Source of the DNA: [Phialemoniopsis] sp. UDSM-2020
Taxonomy: Eukaryota > Ascomycota > Sordariomycetes > Thyridiales > Thyridiaceae
Direction of reading: 5' to 3'
NCBI GenBank assembly: GCA_018873225.1
Contig: JAEILZ010000001.1
Coordinates: forward strand, 7,688,001-7,752,000
DNA: 64,000 nt
The notes below the pieces were generated by a model. The model had not been told where the DNA came from, ran no database searches, and worked only from the letters and a program-made list of their open reading frames with translations. A program made the position numbers and the translations under genes. Positions within the stretch are counted from its first letter, which is position 1; every line of letters starts with the position of its first letter. Below, one piece after another: positions 56,472 through 64,000 of this stretch.

Positions 56472-57623
56472 TGTTTGTGGTTGTCTTGTTAGACACAGTA
56501 CACCGAGATGATAGCAAGTGGACTCCGCCCTCTGTTATCTTCTGGCAGTATTCGAATTGGATGGGACACTAGGATCTTTAAGCTGTGGAAGAGACTCTCA
56601 TTAACTCATTAGCCCCGGTGATCGCGTCACTGGCTACAACTTGGAAAGCTCGCTTCTGTCTTGTCCACATCTCGGCCCGGTCCCCAAAGCCTCCCTTGAG
56701 CTAGGAGGAGATAACGGATTTACTGGGGCTTCAAGCAGACTGCATCCTGTCGATCATGGCCTTTAAGCGCGCGTGTCTGATGCTATACGACACACGTATG
56801 GCACCTTCAAGCTAGGTCTGTCCAGACCAGCGCCCCCACGCCCAGGATCAACAAGGACTGCATGGACCACGAAGGCTTGTCCAAGGATACATCAATGTGA
56901 GCACGTGGCACTTGCCGAACTCGCCACTTTCACAGTTGAGACCTTGCTTATTCTGCAAGATCTTTGATACTTAACATTGGCTACCAGAGGTCTTCGGCCG
57001 CCCCTAGCTTGTGCAGTCCAGAGAGCTGGTGAACTGATCTGGGCTAAGATTGGGGTAAAAAGACGTCATTTAATGAGACGAAACAAACACATCTCAACCT
57101 CTCGGTGCATTATAAATCGAAGACGGGGTAACGTCCAAATCCAGCAGCTACCAGGGTAGTGAGCGCACGATTGCATGCATTACACGATAATTTCCCAACT
57201 GTCGTGATGGCCCTCCGCTTTTCTAAACCAATAACAAAGGCGCTCGGAGGATAAAGATTAGTTCGAGCGGAACCCTCCACGACAGATGCGGAGATAACCG
57301 TCGAGACTAGTGGAAAGGTGTTGAATTCGACCGAGCACTAGTCGAGATGATAATGGTAAAGCACACGATTGTTCATTACTGTTGTGCCACCAGTGTCAGT
57401 CATTGTAAAGCGAAGGAGATAACATCCCGCATTGACTGTCGTGAACAGTCGGGTCGCAATTGGACTCGGTGGTTTACGTGGTGGACAAGGCGTGATTCTC
57501 GAGCAGCTGACGCCATATTCATCAGAGCTTATAAGAACCCTCGACACGGCGGCAACGAGCCCCCCCTGGGAATGGAGATCATCAGGGCCTCTCAATGCGA
57601 CTTTGTCCAAATTTTCTGTCACC
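56472..57623. promoter_or_regulatory. divergent promoter with GATA-type sites, MFS carrier / flavin monooxygenase
   Basis: 1.15 kb between divergent starts. HGATAR sites lie at 56509-56514, 56535-56540 (reverse strand), 56709-56714, 57185-57190, 57292-57297, 57348-57353 and 57417-57422. Four of them fall within 240 bases before the monooxygenase leader. Over the whole spacer this is about twice chance, so the local group is the informative part. A frame open from 57432 into the monooxygenase is not used because the good ATG is at 57624. Confidence 0.45.
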
Positions 57624-58781
57624 ATGCCGGCCGAGTTTATCAGTCTCACTTTTCCCAACAACTCAAATGAGCTCAACCCGAGCTTGGGTGCGTCCATCGA
57701 TCCGGACTTCCTGACTCGGTATGCTCGAACCCTCGATGATTATGGCTTCCAGTACACCCTCCTCCCCTATGATGCGGGAGGATTCGATCCTTTCACACAG
57801 AGTGCCTACATCGCCTCGGTGACGAAGAACCTCAAGGTTATCGTCGCTCTCCGGCCCAACACTATCTACCCCACGGTCGCTGCCAAGGCCCTGGCAACTC
57901 TTGACCAGCTCAGCAATGGCCGCGCCGTAGTACATTTCATCGCCGGCGGCAATGACCAGGAACAAGCGCGCGAGGGCGACTTTCTGACCAAGGAGGAGCG
58001 TTACGGGCGCCTCGAGGACTACATCCGCATCCTCCGACGCGCCTGGGAGTCCTCGGCGCCGTTCGACTGGGACAGCAAGTACTATCAGTTCAAGGGCTAT
58101 GCCAACCGCGTGCGGCCCGTCAACGGCACCATCCCCGTGTCCGTGGGCGGCTCGTCGCCCGAGGCCTACCGCGTCGGCGGCTCGCTCGCCGACATCTTTG
58201 GCCTCTGGGGTGAGCCCCTGAAGGAGACCAAGGAGCAGATCGCGCGCATCTACGCCGAGGCCGAGAAGGCGGGCCGCAAGGACCGCCCTCGCATCTGGGT
58301 CACCTTCCGGCCCATCGTGGCCGAGACGGAAGAGCTCGCCTGGGCCAAGGCGCACAAGATCCTGGACAAGCTGAACGAGAACCAAGAGTCGTTCAAGAAG
58401 GCCCTGCCCAACTTTGCCGGACGCGACGGCAAGCCCGAGAATGTAGGGTCGCAGCGCCTGCTCGACATCGCCAAGCGGGGCGAGGTCCAGGACCGCGCGC
58501 TGTGGTATCCTACGGTCACGGCGACGAATGCTCGCGGTGCGTCGACGGCGCTGGTCGGCTCGCCTCAGACTCTGGCGGACTCGCTGCTTGACTATGTCGA
58601 CATTGGCGCGGAGCTTATCTCGATCCGTGGCTACGACAACTACAATGATGTCGTCGATTACGGCCGATACATTCTGCCTCTTGTAAGGGAGGGGCTGAAG
58701 GAGCGCGAGAACGGCGCGAAGTCCACTGCGGCTTCAACTGATACCAGTGCCGCAAGTCAGGTGCCTACTGATGGTTCGTAA
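57624..58781 (+). CDS. LLM-class flavin-dependent monooxygenase, alkanesulfonate monooxygenase (SsuD)-like
   Basis: Intronless, 385 residues from the ATG at 57624 (TCACCATGC context). It is a bacterial-luciferase-like TIM barrel using reduced FMN. Marks: FISLTFPNNSNEL at the start, LDDYGFQYTLLPYDAGG, LRPNTIYPTVAAKALATLDQLSNGRAVVHFIAGG, the FDWDSKYYQFKG block, SVGGSSPEAYRVGGSLADIFGLWGEP and TALVGSPQTLADSLLDYVDIGAELISIRGY. The length and motifs fit the SsuD/dimethylsulfone monooxygenase group, which releases sulfite from organosulfonates; related fungal proteins are little studied. The last 25 residues are a disordered Ala/Ser/Thr tail. The absence of introns and the bacterial-type family are compatible with old gene transfer, but base composition matches the neighbours. 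Confidence 0.92.
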   Translation: MPAEFISLTFPNNSNELNPSLGASIDPDFLTRYARTLDDYGFQYTLLPYDAGGFDPFTQSAYIASVTKNLKVIVALRPNTIYPTVAAKALATLDQLSNGRAVVHFIAGGNDQEQAREGDFLTKEERYGRLEDYIRILRRAWESSAPFDWDSKYYQFKGYANRVRPVNGTIPVSVGGSSPEAYRVGGSLADIFGLWGEPLKETKEQIARIYAEAEKAGRKDRPRIWVTFRPIVAETEELAWAKAHKILDKLNENQESFKKALPNFAGRDGKPENVGSQRLLDIAKRGEVQDRALWYPTVTATNARGASTALVGSPQTLADSLLDYVDIGAELISIRGYDNYNDVVDYGRYILPLVREGLKERENGAKSTAASTDTSAASQVPTDGS

Positions 58782-59062
58782 TCTCTGTATATGTACGAAA
58801 ATATCATGAAATGATGTTACATCTTACTGGCTCTCCTGTGAACACTCAGGCTCTGTACATTTTAGTATGAGCATCAATCGTATGAGGCACTTCTAGAGGT
58901 GTGGTAAAACAGGGCCCTCAGTATGACAATTGCTCCGACCCTGGAGAGGGGTGCATCGTCTTACTCCATGCATCTGCCGCCACTAATGCTCCTCACAAGC
59001 AGCACCTTTTTCACAGAGTAAGCATATCGTTTGGTAGAAATGACACTATTTGTCTATTCATT

Positions 59063-59770
59063 TTAAAACGAGTCTGGCAATGGACAAGCATCAAACACCT
59101 CCACTGCCAGGTGATCTTTCAAGTCATATCCTTCCACGTATTTCTCTCCAAAACTCCCAACCAAGTTGTCATAGGTAGTCTCGGGCTTCGTCTTGCAGAA
59201 TCCGCAAAAGAGCTCTCTGATGCCGGTGATCAGCTTCAGCCGAGGGTACTCCTTCACGATGCTGTTATACTCGTCCCAACTAAGGCTACCCTCAGGAGAC
59301 TTGTCTGGCCCAGTGAAATCGGCCAAAATCCCCAGCCAGCATGCCTGGCACTCAGTCTCTTTGTACCGGACAATGCTAAACGACGTATGGAGTGCAATCG
59401 AGTCCCAGACCAGCTGTAGGCGTCGCTGATCCCAGGTGCTGTCACCCTCGACTTCGAGGGTGCGCAGAAAGCGTCGTGCCGCATCGGCCCCGTCGACCTC
59501 GAAGCGCTTGTCCTTAGAAATGAACTCGCCCGTCGAGTCCCACCCGAGGTCGTGCAGGATGGCGCTAACGGCGTGGACTTCGACATCTCGGTCCTTGAGG
59601 TGCGGGAGCTTTGAGGCGATGCAGAAGCCGAAGAGGAAGGAACGCATGATGTGGTTGTACGTGCGGTCGTCGGCGTGTTGTCGAGCAAAGACCATGGCTG
59701 CGTCAATGGCAGGTGTCTTCGGGACGACGATGCCAGCGAGGACCTGGGTTGGCACGGCGGTTGAAGGCAT
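59063..59770 (-). CDS. HD-domain hydrolase, cyanamide hydratase/lyase-like
   Basis: Intronless, 235 residues from the ATG at 59770; the frame is open another 47 codons upstream but the extension has no domain. HD-superfamily metal residues are visible: His in TYNHIMRSFLFG, His-Asp in HAVSAILHDLGWD, and a later Asp in SWDEYN. The GVVP/AxVFARQHADDRTYNH region and the overall length fit fungal HD proteins annotated as cyanamide hydratase (urea hydro-lyase, converts cyanamide to urea) and related nitrile-type enzymes. The family also has members of unknown activity. It is convergent with the SsuD-like gene, 281 nt apart. Confidence 0.82.
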   Translation of the reverse strand: MPSTAVPTQVLAGIVVPKTPAIDAAMVFARQHADDRTYNHIMRSFLFGFCIASKLPHLKDRDVEVHAVSAILHDLGWDSTGEFISKDKRFEVDGADAARRFLRTLEVEGDSTWDQRRLQLVWDSIALHTSFSIVRYKETECQACWLGILADFTGPDKSPEGSLSWDEYNSIVKEYPRLKLITGIRELFCGFCKTKPETTYDNLVGSFGEKYVEGYDLKDHLAVEVFDACPLPDSF

Positions 59771-60559
59771 GGTGGAAGGCTTGGTGAATGTAAGGACTGG
59801 CCTCAAAAGTTTGGCAGGATGGCAGTCAGAATTGAAAATCTGGATTGGTGGAAAGAACGGATGGATCATCTCGCAAGAAGAATCGAAGAGGAAGGGCGTA
59901 TTTGTACTCATTGCAGATGTACTCTTGTGACCTCAACGAGTGTTGTTGACGGATCACCATTTGCCGCCACCCACGCTAGCGAGCCGATTGTCCATTTTGG
60001 GAAATTATAACCCTTGAGTATGGTACACGCAACAAGCACCTCACCCTTCATCGATCCTTCCCATGAACCCGTTCTGGGTTGTTCATCTCGCGTAGAGGTA
60101 GGTGGAATCACGTAGAAGGGGACGAGGTAACTAGCTGATGTCATACATTGGTATCAACTCTCAAGTATTCATCAGAGCTAACAGCAAATCTTTCTTTCAA
60201 TGATCATCCCACCTTCTTCTGACATTTCATTCGTCCTACCACGTCAACGTGGCCGTCTGAGCCATCGAGCAGCTTGGCAGAACCGGCGGCAGGGTGTAAG
60301 TCATACTTTCAGCACTTCTTTTCTCCATCTACAGCATCAATCCTTTCCGACATCATCCCTCTTCAACACTGCACTCTTCTCCAGGACATACCACGACATG
60401 GTCCAGCCCTGCACACAATCATGGATCACATCTCATGTTCCCTTGCATTGTTCCCCGTCGATATTTCATCCCTACACATTATTGACATTTCATCCCCACG
60501 CATATTCCCTTTCGTCTGGTAACAATTTGCTGTCGTCCCTAATACTGACTTCCACTAGT
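59771..60559. other. intergenic with one end of a diverged duplication
   Basis: The stretch includes block 60047-60113, which resembles 62866-62946 (see the repeat entries). From 60200 a frame without family likeness is open; it is CT-rich like a long leader. Confidence 0.4.
60047..60113 (+). repeat. diverged duplication, copy A upstream block
   Basis: Shares the identical 16-mer TCGATCCTTCCCATGA and, in the same order, GTTCATCT and a GTGGAAxCACxTAGAA-like string with 62866-62946. Together with the second shared block at 60740-60905 this suggests that about 0.8 kb was duplicated to the other side of the Zn2Cys6 gene at 61143-62672. Confidence 0.55.
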
Positions 60560-61075
60560 AAAAAACAACATGAACAGACAAGCTGCCCTTCCGCAAGTCG
60601 CTCTACCGCGCGCCCCGGCCCAGGTTCCGGCCCAGCGGCCCCAAGGCCCACAAACCCAGTTCCAGCACCAGCGCCAAGCTCAAGCTCAAGCACCAGCTCA
60701 AGATCCAGATCAAGATCTAGCTTAGGCGGCAGGCGCGGCGGCAGCGGCGGCGGCAATACGGCGATGCGAAATCGTGCCGTGGACGCGTTGCATGCCCTGA
60801 CAATGGGGCAAGGCCCAGTAAATCTCTCCTTTCTTACCTCGCATGCTTTACAGGTTCACTGACCTCGGCTGTCCTCACAGCAACGACGACGACGACGAGG
60901 TGGCCCCTCGGCGACCCGCCGCGCCGCCAATGACCGGCGCGGTCGACGAGGCGGCGGCGATAACAACAATGCTGGCGGCGGCGGCAATGGCAATAATGCT
61001 GGCGGCGGCGAAGGGCGGCGTGCGGCAGCCAAGGCAACATTGGTGCGGGCGTCAGCCGCAATAGCAATAATGTGA
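60560..61075 (+). CDS. putative low-complexity Arg/Gly-rich protein, copy A, structure uncertain
   Basis: A coding model cannot be fixed, but there is a convincing intron (60818-60880, GTAAAT...CACAG) that joins the open frame ending GRRGGSGGGN...ALTMGQGP to QRRRRRGGPSATRR and then Asn/Gly-rich repeats, with a stop at 61075. The intron position and the QRRRRRGG exon start are also found in copy B at 63471-63540. The upstream part is Pro/Gln/Ser low complexity in every frame; an ATG at about 60570 opens a different frame that stops at 60721. It may be an RGG-type nucleic-acid-binding protein, a relic or a noncoding transcript. No homolog is recognised. Confidence 0.3.
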
Positions 61076-61142
61076 ATGGCGGCGGTAATGGCCACATCGT
61101 CATCTTCAAACTGATCCAAGATGGACTGGGTTATCCCACTGC

Positions 61143-62672
61143 CTACGAATAAGACTCGTGTGACTTTTTGTGCTCCTCGAGAACCCAATCTGCCAAAATA
61201 GCACGACAGTCGTTTTCTGTAATTCCGCCACTAGATCTGGAAGTAACTATTACTGCTTCGACAGACCTGGCGATGTGCGATGATCGTTTGGATAGATTTG
61301 TAGGCAGCGACATGATGCCCCTTCCATCTTCGAGCAATCGATGCAATTCGACGCTGATGAGTAGCTGCAATGACCAACATTCCAATTGTAAAAGGATAAG
61401 ATCAACGGAGTGGTTTGCCCATTGTGGTATTGGACATATGCAAGACATGGGCGCAAAACTTTGACATACGCAGGGAGTGGCTCTTGGGTTAGCTTCTTGC
61501 AGCCAGGAAGCCTTCCACAACCCAATTTTGGTGTCGACACTCAGATATTGCTGAAGGCAATCCGTGTGATGGGAATTGGAACTTTGAGCGTCCGTTCCCG
61601 ACCTTGCCATGACCTGACTGAGTCTCGCCGCGATATCGTACAGCTTATCACGCCAGGTCTTAGGATAGACCTGCCATGGGCTCGCCATCCACTCTTCGTC
61701 TTGAAGAAACGTCTCTTTCTTTCGGGCCAGACCCAAAAAGATCTAGATATAGTCACAAATTAGCACATCCAAGATGGAAAGAGTCTATAAACATACCCCC
61801 ATCTCGCGAATCTTCTTGAATATGAGGTGGTAGCCTTCCAGGGAATACATCCCCGGGCCGCTCTGCGCCATCAGAGCTAGAGCCCCGTCGAAATGTCCCG
61901 ACCTTCCCCAGCCAACCTGTGCGATATCTTGGGATTGCATTAGAGAAGCCTCCATGAGTGCATATACTACTGATGTGACTGATAAAATGGCGCTCAAAGT
62001 CTGATTTGCTTGATTTTGCAGCGTGGACCGGTACAATGAGATGCTTTTATTGTATGCTGTAAGACCCAACACGCGCAAATCGGATTGATGAGTGTCAACT
62101 GCAAGTCTCTGAGCACTGAGCGCCACGAGTGAGAGATCCAGTGATCTATCTCGAAGGGCAAGTGACAGATATCCTGGAGGCCAATAGTCTTTGGTCCGGC
62201 AATAGCCGGAGATGAACGTCTGCCAAAGAGCTACAAGATGCTGAGAGAAATCGAAATGAAGGGGCGCCGGTATCGCATAGACGGGTTTCGTGGCTGTGGA
62301 GGCTAAGGTTGAAGGGGGTTCGGGTCTGCAGGATGACGCTGTAGGCATTGTGACGCTTCGCCTGGACTGTGCAAGAGCCTCGCAAAGGAGCCGTTTCTTT
62401 CGGGGGTGTGTAATGTTCGCCGCATCCATGTTGACGAATGTCCGCACGATATCTGGTTCGTATCCGTCACATTCGCGCTTCGCGCGACGACATCGCGAGC
62501 ATGCCGGGATCGCCTTGTCACACTGCACGATAAAGTAGATATCAGCTCTCTCTCTCACATGCAATCATACATCTTCAGTATCTACACATACCCACCGCCT
62601 CTGACGATGACATGAGCGGCATGCCTTCTTTGCTCGAGTGATCTGAGCGTGGCTGCTCGACGGCAAGTCCAT
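61143..62672 (-). CDS. Zn(II)2Cys6 transcription factor
   Basis: 468 residues, exons 62672-62592, 62522-61797 and 61742-61143. Once intron 1 is removed the zinc cluster reads Cys18, 21, 28, 35, 38 and 45 in perfect Cx2Cx6Cx6Cx2Cx6C spacing, ending CDGY. The donor GTATGT after a Trp codon is the one that gives this spacing; a GT four bases earlier would break it. The rest (HFDFSQHLVALWQTFISGYCR, LALRDRSLDLSLVALSAQRLA, LVALSAQ) is the DUF3468-type helical region, the same class as the regulator at 15839-17717. It lies between the two copies of the duplicated low-complexity locus. Confidence 0.86.
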
Positions 62673-63235
62673 GAGTTTAATGAAGCTACACCCCCAAGAA
62701 TTGATGGCAAGAGAGTGTTGATGACGATGGTCAGAGTCAGGAAGGATGTCGTAGTGCTGCGTGGAGCGGCTTCGGTACTTTATTGGCCGCTAACCTACTT
62801 AATTACGCACTAAGCTTGATCGGGGCATTCGCTTCGCACGGAGGACCGTTAGTAATCACGGCTGCACTTCGTCCTTCCTCGATCCTTCCCATGATCTGTT
62901 CTAAGCTGTTCATCTTGTGTGGAGGCAAGTGGAAGCACATAGAATTGAACGATACCTTACGTCGGGCTGATGCCACAGGGATGATAGTTTAAAGGTGCAG
63001 CTTCCAGGTTTGATCCCTTTGGACCCAACTTTCCATTCCCAAGTTTAATCCGACTCTTGACTACCTACTTTACCATATTTATCAGAGCTCTCATCAGAAG
63101 CCAGCCATTAGATTGACATCTGACCCTAGATTGCTCATCGCTTCCGATCTTTTGTTCACTTGTTTCTTAACTCTCGATTATTCTCAAAGGTCAGCATATT
63201 CCCCTTTTCACTTTCCTTTGGTCATAGACTTACAC
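62673..63235. other. intergenic with duplication copy B upstream block
   Basis: Contains 62866-62946, similar to 60047-60113. The remainder up to 63235 is AT-rich leader-like sequence; no gene is supported. Confidence 0.4.
62866..62946 (+). repeat. diverged duplication, copy B upstream block
   Basis: Counterpart of 60047-60113: the same 16-mer TCGATCCTTCCCATGA and following shared strings, with scattered substitutions and small indels. Confidence 0.55.
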
Positions 63236-63632
63236 AGCGATAACAACAGGCCTTACCACAGGCCCCGGCCCCAGGCTCGAGCCCAGGCCTAACAACAGCC
63301 CCAGGCCCAGTGACACCAACCCAGCTCCAAGTATTAGCTCCTGCAGCAGCTGCAGCGCCAGCTCCAGGCAGCCGGCGGCAGCCGGCAGGCGCGGCGGACA
63401 CGCCGGTTTTGCTGCTGTGAGAGTGCATGCAATGGAGGTATTGCATGCCGTCTGCATAGGGATCCCGCCCGTAAGTTTCTCCCCTCCCCTTCCTTATATA
63501 CTTATCAGTTTCACTATCTGACTTCGGCTGTCCTCACAGCAACGACGACGACGAGGCGGTCCGCCGGAGGCCCGAGCTTCATCTGCGCTGCCGGACCCCC
63601 TTACCTGTGCCGCCGACGAGCGAGGTTGTTGA
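63236..63632 (+). pseudogene. putative low-complexity protein, copy B, possibly degenerate
   Basis: Corresponds to copy A: a Pro/Ser/Cys low-complexity frame leads through GRRGGHAGF and EVLHAVCIGIPP to an intron at 63471-63539 (GTAAGT...CACAG), then QRRRRGGPPEARASS and a stop at 63632. The block TCGGCTGTCCTCACAGCAACGACGACGACGA around the acceptor is shared with copy A. The position that holds an ATG in copy A (AACAACATG) reads AACAACAGG here, so it may have lost its start or use another exon. Alternative acceptor frames stay open, so intact coding is not excluded. Confidence 0.3.
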
Positions 63633-63673
63633 AGTCTCTGGCGCTCTAGCCCGCGCACCAAGCCTCGGCCTAG

Positions 63674-64000
63674 TCCCCTGCGCCCGAGTCCCAGGCCGCG
63701 CCCCCAGCTCTGGACGCCCAGGCCCCGGCGCCCGGCCCACCACCGCCCGCGCCCTCGGTCGAGGACGACGACGTCGTCATGACGTCGACCGGCCCGGCCC
63801 CGGCCCCCACCCCCGCACATGGCGGTTTTGTCGGCGGCTTCCCTCCCGCGCCTGGCTGGTCCGGCAGCTTCCCCGGTCCCGCCAACTCCGGCGTTTGTTC
63901 GGCCGCCGCGCGCCTCCTCCGCGCCCGCCACGCCCGCGCCAGGTCCCTCGCGCCCCATCCCCACCCAGGCCGCCGCGCCGGACGTCCAGGCACCCGCGCC
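63674..64000 (+). CDS. partial Pro/Ala-rich open frame running off the right edge
   Basis: Very GC-rich end of the window. After a possible acceptor (CCTAG at 63669-63673) one plus-strand frame is open to the edge: Pro/Ala-rich sequence, then SVEDDDVVMTSTG, GGFVGGFPPAPGWSG and Arg/His-rich residues. It may be the 3' part of copy B or a separate gene. The long minus-strand frame opposite is a composition effect. Nothing about function can be said. Confidence 0.22.

Noticed and set aside
63494..63964. 156-codon Gly/Arg-rich minus-strand frame at the right edge
   Set aside because: Extreme GC content keeps several frames open; the plus strand carries the splice signals shared with the duplicated copy.
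1..64000. CRISPR arrays, operons, ribosome binding sites, prophage or insertion sequences
   Set aside because: Spliced genes with fungal signals throughout; no direct-repeat array, transposase or terminal inverted repeats were seen.

Overview
This is a 64 kb piece of nuclear DNA from a filamentous ascomycete (Pezizomycotina, most likely Sordariomycetes). The evidence is short introns of about 50-75 nt with GT...CTAAC/CTGAC...AG signals, fungal-only families (Zn(II)2Cys6 regulators, Pth11-like membrane proteins, DUF8021, Dal5-type carriers) and clear fungal versions of core genes. No bacterial, phage, CRISPR, rRNA or tRNA feature could be supported. The species cannot be named from sequence reading alone.

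The left 15 kb is a compact, GC-rich core block: a partial Ser-rich protein (edge, -), alpha-tubulin (+), the ribosome biogenesis factor Nop12 (-), an Sds3/Dep1-type Rpd3L histone deacetylase subunit (+), the cytochrome oxidase assembly factor Coa3 (-) and the Pta1/symplekin 3'-end processing scaffold (+).

From about 15 kb to the right edge the content becomes accessory, with longer spacers. In order: a Zn2Cys6 regulator divergent from a cytochrome P450, which converges on a metallo-beta-lactamase-fold hydrolase; a secreted GH5 hydrolase; an unrecognised nuclear-looking protein; a DUF3445/HDOD heme N-demethylase-like enzyme; a cupin; an internally duplicated secreted DUF8021 protein; a Pth11-like membrane protein; a 2-oxoglutarate dioxygenase divergent from an NCS1 nucleobase permease; a BTB protein; a GH43 galactanase-like enzyme; a Cys-rich membrane protein; two DJ-1/PfpI paralogs around a second BTB-like gene; a Baeyer-Villiger monooxygenase and an SDR; a Ure2-type GST; a Zn2Cys6 regulator; a Dal5-type MFS carrier divergent from an SsuD-like flavin monooxygenase; an HD-domain cyanamide-hydratase-like protein; and another Zn2Cys6 regulator set between two diverged copies of a low-complexity locus. 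No polyketide or peptide synthase is present, so the picture is of catabolism, detoxification and nutrient scavenging rather than a classical metabolite cluster.

The strongest unexpected signals are a dense cluster of nine GATA-factor (HGATAR) sites in the 441 bp promoter shared by the NCS1 permease and the dioxygenase, which suggests a nitrogen-controlled uptake and oxidation pair; a smaller GATA group ahead of the flavin monooxygenase; a perfect 10-bp inverted repeat just upstream of the first Zn2Cys6 regulator; three introns that appear to use GC-AG borders; a tandemly duplicated DUF8021 protein; and a diverged segmental duplication near the right end. All gene models were made by hand from reading frame, splice signals and family patterns. 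Exon borders given were checked for phase.
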